Part shown: positions 1 through 6,668 of the stretch, piece after piece
Numbering within the stretch: position 1 is the stretch's first letter
How the letters are laid out: every line of letters starts with the position of its first letter
From: WLMZ01 sp037139095
GTDB taxonomy: Bacteria > Actinomycetota > Acidimicrobiia > Acidimicrobiales > Ilumatobacteraceae
DNA length: 8,473 bases
Direction of reading: 5' to 3'
Assembly (NCBI GenBank): GCA_037139095.1
Contig: JBAXHD010000076.1
Location: 1 to 8,473 of the forward strand
Translations under genes and position numbers: made by a program
The notes under the pieces: generated by a model
Databases searched by the model: none
What the model saw: only the letters and a program-made list of their open reading frames with translations
What the model was told of the DNA's origin: nothing

Positions 1-2
1 AC

Positions 3-533
3 GACAACGATCCGCTGACCATTCATCACATGCAACTCGACCTCGAGGTGGCCTTTCCGTCGCTCGAGATTGTTGGAGCCACGGTGCATTTCGAGACGCA
101 CCCCAACGATGTGTGTCCCCGAATTGTCGATCACTACGGCAAGCTCATTGGGTTGTCTATCGCTCGTGGATTCACGCATCGCGTGCGCGAACTCTTCGGT
201 GGCCCGCGTGGCTGTACCCACACCACAGCGCTGCTTCAGGCGATGGCCCCGGTTGCGGTGCAGTGCTTTTGGAGCATGCGTGCCAGCCAGTCGCGGCAAG
301 AGAGCGAACACAATTCGGGCAACGTGTCGTTTGTTCCACGCGAACTCACCGAAGAGGAAAAGCGGGCGCAGTGGGCTATGAACCTGAACACGTGCCATGT
401 GTGGGACGAAGAGGGTGAGTTCGTTGAGCGCATCAAGAACGGCGAGCAATTGGCGCCGCCATTGTTTGCCCGTCAGCGACTGATCGATCTCGGTCACGAT
501 CCCGAAGAGTGGCGCACCCGGATGCGCGGCTAA
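3..533 (+). CDS. DUF2889 family protein (5' end missing)
   Basis: The reading frame is open from the first complete codon at position 3, so the gene starts upstream of the window; the ATG at 30 is internal. 176 residues are visible. The conserved core reads IGLSIARGFTHRVRELFGG followed by PRGCTHTTALL and a MAPVAVQ-type helix (visible residues about 49-87). I recognise this as the DUF2889 family, whose biochemical role is not established to my knowledge. The upstream residues (DPLTIHH, then alternating hydrophobic strands) fit the family's usual N-terminal beta-rich part. The C-terminal third (from about residue 95) is charged and less conserved, with no membrane segment or signal peptide. The crotonase-family gene starts 12 bases downstream, so the two are probably in one operon, which suggests a link to acyl-CoA metabolism by context only. 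Family call is fairly sure; function unknown. Confidence 0.85.
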   Translation, partial: DNDPLTIHHMQLDLEVAFPSLEIVGATVHFETHPNDVCPRIVDHYGKLIGLSIARGFTHRVRELFGGPRGCTHTTALLQAMAPVAVQCFWSMRASQSRQESEHNSGNVSFVPRELTEEEKRAQWAMNLNTCHVWDEEGEFVERIKNGEQLAPPLFARQRLIDLGHDPEEWRTRMRG

Positions 534-545
534 GTACGTGACTTC

Positions 546-1364
546 ATGACCGACCTCGTGCAGTGCTCTGCCAACCATGCCGGGGCGCACGCGGGTGTTG
601 CTGTCATCACGTTGAATCGGGCCGAAAAACGAAACGCTCTCAACGGCGAAATGATCGCAGCCATCAGCGCAGCGTTTGCGTGGTGCGACACCGAGTCAGC
701 GGTTCGCGCCGTTGTGCTCGTGGGCGCTGGCACAGCGTTTTGTGCTGGCGCCGATCTGTCGCCTGGGCGTAGCCCATTTGGTTCGGTGGCCGACCCCGAT
801 GGATTCCAGTCGTCGCCGGTATCGCCGCGTGCGTGGCAGGTTCGCAAGCCGGTGATTGCCGCCATCAATGGCGCGGCCATTGGCATTGGTCTTTCGCTTG
901 CGTTGCAAACCGATATGCGAATCGTTGCTGCTGATGCTCCGCTCGCTGTGCTGCAAACGCGTCGCGGCGTTGTTCCCGACGCGCAGTCTCACTGGGTGCT
1001 GCCGCGCCTCGTTGGCGTTGCCCGTGCAGCCGAGATGCTTGTTGCTGGCCGCACCATCACCGGCGCCCAGGCCGCCGATTGGGGTCTCGCAAATCAAGCA
1101 GTGGCTGCGGCCGATGTGTTGCCCACGGCGCTTGCCTTGGCCAACGACATTGCTGAAAATGTTTCGCCATTGTCGGCGGCGATGAGCAAGCGCATTTTGT
1201 GGCGCGGCCTGGCCAGCAGTGCCGAAGAAGTCGATGCAATGGAGCGTGATGCGCATCTGATCTTGATGGGTCGCCCCGATGCTCTCGAAGGTGGTCGTGC
1301 CTTCAGCGAACGACGTTCACCCGTGTGGCAATCGCTAGTGCCCAACGACTGGCCCTACAAGTAG
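546..1364 (+). CDS. Crotonase-superfamily protein (enoyl-CoA hydratase/isomerase-like)
   Basis: This 272-residue cytosolic protein has the normal length for the crotonase fold, which binds acyl-CoA thioesters and usually hydrates or isomerises 2-enoyl-CoAs. The N-terminal LNRAEKRNALN segment (23-33) is followed by the first oxyanion-hole motif FCAGADLS (65-72). The second, INGAAIGIGLSLAL (107-120), and the RRGVVPDAQSHWVLPRLVG segment (139-157) follow. By alignment from memory to rat mitochondrial enoyl-CoA hydratase, Glu144 corresponds to Ser117 and Glu164 to Gln137. The actinobacterial subgroup with an RRGIVPEA-type motif carries a Glu in that loop, where this protein has Asp145. It may therefore be a hydratase with an altered acid/base or an enzyme of another crotonase chemistry. 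The start is the first ATG after the DUF2889 stop, with no strong ribosome binding site, consistent with translation inside an operon. Confidence 0.9.
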   Translation: MTDLVQCSANHAGAHAGVAVITLNRAEKRNALNGEMIAAISAAFAWCDTESAVRAVVLVGAGTAFCAGADLSPGRSPFGSVADPDGFQSSPVSPRAWQVRKPVIAAINGAAIGIGLSLALQTDMRIVAADAPLAVLQTRRGVVPDAQSHWVLPRLVGVARAAEMLVAGRTITGAQAADWGLANQAVAAADVLPTALALANDIAENVSPLSAAMSKRILWRGLASSAEEVDAMERDAHLILMGRPDALEGGRAFSERRSPVWQSLVPNDWPYK

Positions 1365-1387
1365 CGGCGCAGGCTACGGTCTCATCC

Positions 1388-2359
1388 ATGCGCGCTGTTG
1401 TTTGCTCATCGTTTGCCCCGCTTGACCAACTCGTTATCGAGGAACGCGCTTCGGTCCCGCTGGCTGCGGGCCAAGTGCGCGTGCGCGTCACCGCCGCTGG
1501 CGTCAACTTCGTTGATGCGCTGCTGGTGCAGGGTTTGTATCAGATCAAGCCGCCGTTGCCGTTTGTGCCAGGCGGCGAAACCGTTGGAATCGTCACCGAG
1601 TTAGGCGAGGGCGTTACCAGTCACTCGCTGGGCGATCGCGTGCTCATCACCAGTGGTTTTGGTGGGTTCGCAACCGAGATGGTCAGCGCTGCAAGTCGTG
1701 CCGTCATCGTTCCGTCGGCGCTCACCGATGGCCAAGCTGCCACCTTCATGCAGAGCTACATGACTGCATATTTCGCACTCGTGCATCGCGCCAAAATGCA
1801 GCCCGGTCAATGGCTGCTCGTGCTCGGCGCTGGTGGTGGCGTGGGTCTTGCAGCGGTCGATGTTGGGCGCGCCCTCGGGCTCAAGGTCATCGCCGCTGCA
1901 TCGTCGGCCGCCAAGCGCGAGATGGCGCAGAGCCGCGGCGCGGTTGCTGTCATCGACTCATCTACCGACGACGTTAAGGCTCGCGCGAAAGAGATCAGCG
2001 GCGATGGTGTCGATGCGGTGTACGACCCAATCGGCGGCAAGCTCGGCGAAGAGTGTCTGCGCAGCCTTCGCGAAGATGGCCAGTTCATCGTTATCGGGTT
2101 CGCCTCAGGCGAGATCCCTAAGCTGCCGGCGAACCAAGTGCTGCTGCGCAACCGTCGTGTCACCGGAGTCGACTGGGGTGCATGGGTGGGCCGCAACCCT
2201 GCCGAGAATCAGGCGCTTGTGATGCAGGTGCTGGCACAGATCGCTGCTGGCGAGCTGAACCCTGTCGAGCCAGTAAGTTATCCGTTCGAACAAGCCGCGC
2301 AGGCTCTTGCCGATCAGCAGCAACGCAAGGTTGTCGGCAAGGCTGTGTTGGTTCCGTAG
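1388..2359 (+). CDS. Zinc-free MDR oxidoreductase, NADPH:quinone oxidoreductase-like
   Basis: A 323-residue member of the medium-chain dehydrogenase/reductase superfamily, close in length to bacterial quinone oxidoreductases. The N-terminal GroES-like domain (about 1-110) includes AAGVNFVDALLVQGLY (36-51) and PFVPGGETVGIV (58-69). The nucleotide-binding Rossmann fold has the glycine motif LGAGGGVGLAAVDVGRALG (146-164). The C-terminal part includes DPIGG (213-217), GQFIVIGFASG (231-241) and the terminal KVVGKAVLV strand. The Cys/His ligands of zinc alcohol dehydrogenases are absent, so hydride transfer to a quinone, enone or enoyl thioester is more likely than alcohol oxidation. I chose the ATG at 1388 because MRAVV is the usual family N-terminus. 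A longer frame from ATG 1325 would add 21 residues overlapping the crotonase gene and lacks family character. The gene sits 23 bases after the crotonase gene and 6 before the next. Substrate and cofactor preference are inferred. Confidence 0.9.
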   Translation: MRAVVCSSFAPLDQLVIEERASVPLAAGQVRVRVTAAGVNFVDALLVQGLYQIKPPLPFVPGGETVGIVTELGEGVTSHSLGDRVLITSGFGGFATEMVSAASRAVIVPSALTDGQAATFMQSYMTAYFALVHRAKMQPGQWLLVLGAGGGVGLAAVDVGRALGLKVIAAASSAAKREMAQSRGAVAVIDSSTDDVKARAKEISGDGVDAVYDPIGGKLGEECLRSLREDGQFIVIGFASGEIPKLPANQVLLRNRRVTGVDWGAWVGRNPAENQALVMQVLAQIAAGELNPVEPVSYPFEQAAQALADQQQRKVVGKAVLVP

Positions 2360-2365
2360 CCACTC

Positions 2366-3391
2366 GTGCAACTCGCATTCTCTGCCGATCAGCAGGTTCT
2401 GGCCGAAGCGTTCGGCCAGTTCTTCAGCCGCGAGTCACCAACGTCGGTGGTTCGTCGTGCCGAAACCCTGGGGTTCGATGCAGCGCTGTGGAGCTCCCTC
2501 GGCGCAATGGAGGTATGGGGCAGCGACGCCACGTTGTCTGACCTGTGCGTCATCGGCGAGGCCGCGGGGCATGCGCTGGCTCCGGTGCCGTTTGCTGAGC
2601 ACGTGGTGGTGTCGCGGTTGTTGGCGTGGCCAACGTTGCTCACCGGCGAATCGGTTGGGGCAATCTCACCGCGTGCCGCCAACGCTCACGGCCTCTGGAC
2701 CATCGTGCCCGCTGGGGCCATTGCAGACATCGTCGTTGGTCTCGATGGCGATGAGTTCATCGCCGTGCGCTCGCCAGCGCCGTTCGCCGGCCCAGCAAAT
2801 CACGCGTGCGCGCCGTTAGCCGATCGAGATTCGCGTGGCGGCGAGCGCAGCGTCATCGGCAACCGTCACCACTTCGAACGCGCCATGTCTGAGCTCAGGC
2901 TGATCACCGCGTCACTGCTAGTTGGGGTCGCAGCGCTGGCGCTTGAGATGGGCGTCGAGTACGTGCAGCAGCGGCACCAGTTCGGAGTGCCCATCGGTTC
3001 GTTCCAGTCGGTTCAGCACGGTCTCGCCGACCTTCCCGGCCGCATCGACGGTGCTCGGCTGCTCACCCATCAAGCCGCGCAAGCCCTCGACCTCGGCCAC
3101 GTTGGCCACAATGCCGTTGCCAACAACGACATCACCGACCCGCACAGTTTGGCCTCGATGGCGTTGCTGTTCGCGAGCGATATTGCAGCCGATGCCACTG
3201 CGCGCAGCTTGCACTTTCATGGCGGCTATGGGTTCTCCGATGAGTACGACATCCAACTTGCCTACCGTCGGGCGCGCGGTTGGGCACTGGTGCTTGGCGA
3301 TCCAACGGCCGAACGCCTTGCCTTGGCCGACCGACTCTGGCCGTCGGCCGCCGCTGGCACCGCCACCTCAAACTCGGCGGTGCGCCTGTGA
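2366..3391 (+). CDS. Short acyl-CoA dehydrogenase-like subunit
   Basis: The 341-residue product starts at a GTG 6 bases after the MDR gene, so the two are probably translationally linked. The N-terminal helical domain opens with a typical dehydrogenase start (LAFSADQQVLAEAF) and the C-terminal helical domain is well preserved. It contains QQRHQFGVPIGSFQSVQH (201-218), whose RxQFG motif contributes to FAD binding in the family, and LHFHGGYGFSDEYDIQLAYRRA (282-303). The middle beta domain (about 95-165) is short and lacks the TEPxAGSD substrate/FAD motif. On the helix where isovaleryl- and long-chain dehydrogenases carry the catalytic Glu before Arg, this protein has Leu (SELRL, 175-179), so that Glu is missing. 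It resembles the smaller partner of heteromeric actinobacterial FadE pairs, and a full-length dehydrogenase lies just downstream. I infer a partner subunit, not a stand-alone enzyme; which acyl-CoA it handles is unknown. Confidence 0.87.
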   Translation: MQLAFSADQQVLAEAFGQFFSRESPTSVVRRAETLGFDAALWSSLGAMEVWGSDATLSDLCVIGEAAGHALAPVPFAEHVVVSRLLAWPTLLTGESVGAISPRAANAHGLWTIVPAGAIADIVVGLDGDEFIAVRSPAPFAGPANHACAPLADRDSRGGERSVIGNRHHFERAMSELRLITASLLVGVAALALEMGVEYVQQRHQFGVPIGSFQSVQHGLADLPGRIDGARLLTHQAAQALDLGHVGHNAVANNDITDPHSLASMALLFASDIAADATARSLHFHGGYGFSDEYDIQLAYRRARGWALVLGDPTAERLALADRLWPSAAAGTATSNSAVRL

Positions 3392-3420
3392 CCCACTCAC
3401 AGCAGGCCCCTTCCCGAGTT

Positions 3421-3463
3421 TGTTGCAGTCAATTGGTCAAGCATCAACCAACTGTCTTCAATA
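3421..3463. repeat. Imperfect inverted repeat upstream of second dehydrogenase gene
   Basis: Two 17-base arms (3421-3437 and 3447-3463) match at 13 of 17 positions as inverted repeats around a 9-base spacer. The innermost 5 bases pair perfectly (TTGGT/ACCAA). The element lies in the 141-base gap between the two dehydrogenase genes and ends 69 bases before the chosen start. It is the only longer gap in the first plus-strand gene group, so a regulator site with an internal promoter, or an RNA hairpin that tunes read-through, are both possible. I see no clear -35/-10 pair. The rest of the gap shows nothing else I can identify apart from the ribosome binding site. Confidence 0.4.
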
Positions 3464-3517
3464 AACCGTTTGATGAAGCAGATTTGGGTTGCAACACACC
3501 GTTTGCTCGACACGGGC

Positions 3518-3525
3518 GAGGGTGG
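3518..3525 (+). promoter_or_regulatory. Ribosome binding site fixing the start at 3533
   Basis: GAGGGTGG is a good Shine-Dalgarno-like sequence 7 bases before ATG 3533. It supports that start over the upstream in-frame ATGs at 3470 and 3473, whose 21-residue extension has no resemblance to a dehydrogenase N-terminus. Confidence 0.6.
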
Positions 3526-3532
3526 CGCTGAC

Positions 3533-4678
3533 ATGGATTTTCAGCTTCCACCAGAGGTGCTCAGCTATCGCAAACGGGTTCGCGACATCATCGCCGCCCA
3601 TCACACGCCCGAAGCAGTGCACCATCAGCACGCATCGGGCACGTTTAACAATCCGGCGCTCAACCGGGCGCTCGCTGCCGAAGGCCTTGTCGAGCGAGCA
3701 GTGCCCGGACTCGGCGCTGGCGACCCAATCGAGTTGTGGGTGCTGTTCAACGAGATGGAAAAAGCTGGCGCACCGCTTGATGCCCTGGCGATGGCGGTGA
3801 TGATCGCGGGTGTCGTGCAACACGTTGGTACTCCCGAGCAAAAAGCAGCGGTCATCCCAGCTGTCACCGCCGGCGAAGCCTTGATCTGCTTGGGATACAG
3901 CGAGGCCGATGCTGGCAGCGACCTCTCGTCGCTTACCACGCGCGCCACACGCGATGGCGATCAATGGGTGATCAACGGCGCCAAGATGTGGACCACCATG
4001 GCGCACGAAGCGCGGTGGGTGATCTTGTTGGCCCGTACCGACCCATCGTTGCCCCGGCACCGTGGTCTCACGATGTTCCTGTTGCCGATGAACACTCCCG
4101 GCGTGCGAGTAGATCCTGTGCACACCATGGCTACCGAACGAACCAACGCCACGTTCTACGACGACGTGCGAGTGGGCGACGACTGTGTGCTGGGTGAAGT
4201 AAACGGTGGATGGCAGGTGATGAGTGTCGCGCTGTCGTTCGAGCGCGGTGTCATGGGCGGCAGCAATCCTGGTGTGCCATTGCTGCGCCACAGTGCTCAG
4301 TGGGCGCACGACTCCGGGCGTATCAACGAGCCGGCCGTTCGCGAGAAGCTTGCTCGTGTTGCCATCGACAACCACGTGGCCGCGTTGCTCACCCAACGTT
4401 CGGCGTGGATCGCTGCGTCGGGCGGCATGCCCGGACTCGAGGGCTCAATGACCAAGCTGTTCGCAAGCGAGGCCTATCAGCAGGCTTCGCGCTGGTTTCA
4501 AGAGATGGCTGGCGCCGAGGGATTGTTGCAATTGCAACAACCGGGCGCAGCGGCCGACGGCTGGATCGAATACGACGCACGGCACTCGCCGGTAACAACT
4601 ATCTACGGCGGCACAAGCGAGATCATTCGTAACAACATTGCCGAGCGCCATCTCGGCCTGCCGCGCATGCGCCGTTAG
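3533..4678 (+). CDS. Acyl-CoA dehydrogenase, full-length subunit
   Basis: A 381-residue flavoprotein of normal family length, expected to desaturate an acyl-CoA between C2 and C3 and pass electrons to ETF. Domains in order: N-terminal helices (1-115), the beta domain beginning LGYSEADAGSDLSSL (120-134, the AxTEPxAGSD-type motif), INGAKMWTT (147-155), and the C-terminal helices ending IYGGTSEIIRNNIAERHLGLPR (357-378). In MCAD-type enzymes the catalytic Glu precedes the GT of the last motif. Here that residue is Gly359, while LSFERGV (234-240) places Glu237 where isovaleryl-CoA dehydrogenase and mycobacterial FadE26 have theirs. The usual RxQFG motif of the C-terminal domain is not found. The upstream neighbour has RxQFG but no catalytic Glu, so the two look like halves of one heteromeric enzyme. 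The stop overlaps that of the convergent membrane-protein gene. Confidence 0.92.
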   Translation: MDFQLPPEVLSYRKRVRDIIAAHHTPEAVHHQHASGTFNNPALNRALAAEGLVERAVPGLGAGDPIELWVLFNEMEKAGAPLDALAMAVMIAGVVQHVGTPEQKAAVIPAVTAGEALICLGYSEADAGSDLSSLTTRATRDGDQWVINGAKMWTTMAHEARWVILLARTDPSLPRHRGLTMFLLPMNTPGVRVDPVHTMATERTNATFYDDVRVGDDCVLGEVNGGWQVMSVALSFERGVMGGSNPGVPLLRHSAQWAHDSGRINEPAVREKLARVAIDNHVAALLTQRSAWIAASGGMPGLEGSMTKLFASEAYQQASRWFQEMAGAEGLLQLQQPGAAADGWIEYDARHSPVTTIYGGTSEIIRNNIAERHLGLPRMRR

Positions 4679-5592
4679 TTGTTGTTGCGAACTCGAGCGA
4701 GCTCGAAACGGCTGACATCGGCAAGGTCTACGACTTCGTCGATTGCTGCTGATCGCTCCCACATGATTGCCGATGTCACCACGTTGGCTACCCACACGAT
4801 GCTGACCACGTAGGTCCAGCTGAGCAGCGCCAGAGCGATACCCACGCCACCAAAGCCTTGGCCGTACCAACTGAACCATCCCGGCAGAATGACTATTGAG
4901 AGCCCCCACAGTGAAGTGCTGGTGATCATCCCAAGAACAGCGCCAGGCCGCAGATCGCTCCACGCCAAGCGTTTGACAAGCAGTAGGCGCGGCGTGATGA
5001 GCCAGAACACAAAGTTCATCAGCAGCACGATGGGTATCGCAACGGCGTACAGAAGCGGCCCATGTTTGGCTGGCATGCGCTGCATCACCTGGCCGAGTGC
5101 GAAGGTGGCAAACACAGCGATGAACCAGATCGCGCCGCGAGTGGGGCCGCGCCACCCGCTGAGCCGGGGCACGCCCCATGCATCGGCAAACGTGCGTTGG
5201 AACACCGAGGCGACGTCGAACCCGCTGACGCTAAACGACACCGTCGCAATCACTGACGCCATCTTCAAGATATTGCGGGTTGTGGGAAAGGCTTGACGCA
5301 CCGCGGCAGCGGTGCCGCCGTTCAGCCGAAACTGCTCGATGAACACTTGGCTCAGCGAGATCTGATTGCGAAGGCGTGATGTGAACGCAAACATGATGAT
5401 GATGAGCGGAACGATCGAGATGAACAAGTTGAAGGCCATCAGCATCGCTTTACGAATGCCGTCGATCTGAAAGAACCGCTGCACAATCGATGTCGGAATG
5501 CTGATGGCGCGCATGGCTACCAAGCGTTCTTTGCGCTGATGCCAACGGTCGTCGCGTTCGGCCTCGCCAAGAGGTAGTGCTGGCTCGTTCAC
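4675..5592 (-). CDS. YihY/BrkB-type integral membrane protein
   Basis: This 305-residue protein has about six hydrophobic segments (roughly 49-70, 108-131, 152-171, 178-200, 214-236 and 245-275) and a charged N-terminal tail. The AFNLFISIVPLIIIMFAF segment and LRPGAVLGMITSTSLWGLS (214-232), followed by the GGVGIALALLSWTYVVSIVW helix, match the YihY/virulence factor BrkB family. These inner-membrane proteins have no settled function; the old RNase BN assignment is regarded as wrong. The Gly-Ala-Glu commonly seen in the last helix of the family is replaced here by Val-Ala-Asn (268-270). The start is a GTG; the next in-frame ATG would drop 26 residues of the tail but keep all membrane segments. 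The gene runs against its neighbours, converging with the dehydrogenase (4-base stop overlap) and diverging from the luciferase-like gene. It has no obvious tie to the catabolic genes and may be a bystander. Confidence 0.85.
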   Translation of the reverse strand: MNEPALPLGEAERDDRWHQRKERLVAMRAISIPTSIVQRFFQIDGIRKAMLMAFNLFISIVPLIIIMFAFTSRLRNQISLSQVFIEQFRLNGGTAAAVRQAFPTTRNILKMASVIATVSFSVSGFDVASVFQRTFADAWGVPRLSGWRGPTRGAIWFIAVFATFALGQVMQRMPAKHGPLLYAVAIPIVLLMNFVFWLITPRLLLVKRLAWSDLRPGAVLGMITSTSLWGLSIVILPGWFSWYGQGFGGVGIALALLSWTYVVSIVWVANVVTSAIMWERSAAIDEVVDLADVSRFELARVRNNN

Positions 5593-5648
5593 GTGGTCTA
5601 TCTTGCCACTTTCGGACGCAACCGCGGTCGAGATAAGTGGGGGTACCC
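5593..5648. promoter_or_regulatory. Short divergent intergenic region, probable promoters both ways
   Basis: Only 56 bases separate the GTG start of the membrane-protein gene (minus) from the GTG at 5649 of the luciferase-like gene (plus), so it probably holds both transcription starts. It contains an inverted pair CCACTT (5606-5611) and AAGTGG (5635-5640) around a perfect 8-base palindrome ACCGCGGT (5621-5628). I cannot pick out convincing -35/-10 boxes, so the promoter call rests on gene orientation alone. The G-run at 5639-5643 may serve as the ribosome binding site for 5649. Confidence 0.35.
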
Positions 5649-6635
5649 GTGGCGTTCTTTGGTGTGAGGTTCGACTTCCGGAATCCAGCGTTCGCGCAAA
5701 CCACGATGACCGACCGTTACGCCGCCGGCCTCGACATGGTGCAGTGGGCCGATGAGCTCGGCTTCATGCTGCTGGTGCTGTCTGAACATCACGGCAGTGC
5801 CGACGGATACCTGCCGAGTCCACTGGTGATGGCTGCCGCAGCAGCGGCACGCACACGCTCGATACGTATCAATGTCTCGGCGATGGTTGCTCCGTTGCAC
5901 GACCCGCTGCGATTGGCTGAAGACGCGGCCGTGGTTGATCTGATCAGCGGTGGCCGACTCGACCTTGTGCTGGCCAACGGGTATGTAGCCGACGAGTTTG
6001 CGATGTTTGGCGTGCCGATGAGCGAGCGCGCTCGTCGCACCACTGCTGCGGTGAACACGCTGCGCGCCGCTTGGAGTGGTGAGCCATTCGAGCATCAGGG
6101 TCGATCGGTGGTGGTGACACCACGTCCCGACCGAACCGGCGGCCCATCGATCTCGCTCGGCGGCAGCAGCGAAGGCGCAGCACTCAGAGCGGCGCGCATT
6201 GCCGATGGCTTCGTGCCGTCGCTGCCCGAGTATTGGCAGTGGTACCGCGACGAGCGCATTGCCTTGGGTCATCCAGACCCTGGCCCTCACTTCGGCTCGG
6301 GCATCGGCAACTTCTATCTCGCACACGATGTCGAGCAGGGATGGCGCGACGTGGGGGAGTACTTCTTGCACGAGACCAACGCATACGGCAAGTGGATGGC
6401 CGATGCAGGTCTCGCTGGCATGTACGAACAACTCGCCGATGTCGATGCCGTTCGAGCCGCCGGGATGTACCGCGTGCTTACCCCCGATCTGCTCGTGGCC
6501 GAGATTGAACAGGCCGGCCCGTTTGCTTTTGTGCTGATGCATCCGATGGTCGGCGGAATTCCTCCCGATCTGGCTTGGCGCGGACTGCGCATATTCGAAC
6601 AAGATGTACTCACGCAACTGAAGAGTGCGTCATGA
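5649..6635 (+). CDS. Luciferase-like (LLM) flavin-dependent oxidoreductase
   Basis: The product (328 residues from GTG 5649) is a TIM-barrel enzyme of the bacterial-luciferase/F420-reductase superfamily, using FMN or coenzyme F420. Seen in order, numbered from 5649: GVRFDFRNP (5-13), LSEHHGSADGYLPSPLVMAAAAAARTRSIRI (44-74, the SEHH strand and loop typical of the family), DLISGGRLDLVLANGY (97-112), EFAMFGVP (116-123), and SISLGGSSEGAALRAARIADGFVPS (167-191), the usual late phosphate-binding region. I prefer GTG 5649 over GTG 5637 because a G-rich stretch lies just upstream and the resulting N-terminus goes directly into the first strand; both are possible. The CoA-transferase gene begins 33 bases after the stop, so the two are probably co-transcribed. 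The choice between FMN monooxygenase and F420 enzyme, and the substrate, cannot be decided here. Confidence 0.9.
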   Translation: MAFFGVRFDFRNPAFAQTTMTDRYAAGLDMVQWADELGFMLLVLSEHHGSADGYLPSPLVMAAAAAARTRSIRINVSAMVAPLHDPLRLAEDAAVVDLISGGRLDLVLANGYVADEFAMFGVPMSERARRTTAAVNTLRAAWSGEPFEHQGRSVVVTPRPDRTGGPSISLGGSSEGAALRAARIADGFVPSLPEYWQWYRDERIALGHPDPGPHFGSGIGNFYLAHDVEQGWRDVGEYFLHETNAYGKWMADAGLAGMYEQLADVDAVRAAGMYRVLTPDLLVAEIEQAGPFAFVLMHPMVGGIPPDLAWRGLRIFEQDVLTQLKSAS

Positions 6636-6657
6636 GGTTGCGGCGGGCCGCCAGATC

Positions 6658-6662
6658 AGGAG
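6658..6662 (+). promoter_or_regulatory. Ribosome binding site of the CoA-transferase gene
   Basis: AGGAG lies 6 bases upstream of ATG 6669. It is the strongest Shine-Dalgarno match in the window and fixes the start. Confidence 0.7.
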
Positions 6663-6668
6663 TCGAAC

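Noticed and set aside
696..1256. Minus-strand open frame of 186 codons opposite the crotonase gene
   Set aside because: Low-complexity Arg/His/Asn-rich translation with no family features; a shadow frame.
1325..1387. N-terminal extension of the MDR reductase from ATG 1325
   Set aside because: The 21 extra residues overlap the crotonase gene and do not belong to the family; MRAVV at 1388 is the typical start.
3470..3532. N-terminal extension of the second dehydrogenase from ATG 3470
   Set aside because: The extension has no dehydrogenase character, and a good ribosome binding site sits just before ATG 3533.
3392..3532. Search for KstR/KstR2-type operators of steroid catabolism in the gaps at 3392-3532, 5593-5648 and 7899-8032
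   Set aside because: By eye I found no sequence matching the palindromes I recall for these regulators, so a steroid link is not supported by regulation.
3458..4396. Long minus-strand open frame of 312 codons
   Set aside because: It lies opposite a clearly conserved acyl-CoA dehydrogenase, and its translation is rich in His, Gln, Arg and Val with no recognisable motif, as expected for a shadow frame in codon-biased DNA.
5598..6617. Long minus-strand open frame of 339 codons
   Set aside because: Antisense to the luciferase-like gene, His/Arg-rich, with no family motif. It also runs into the short divergent control region.
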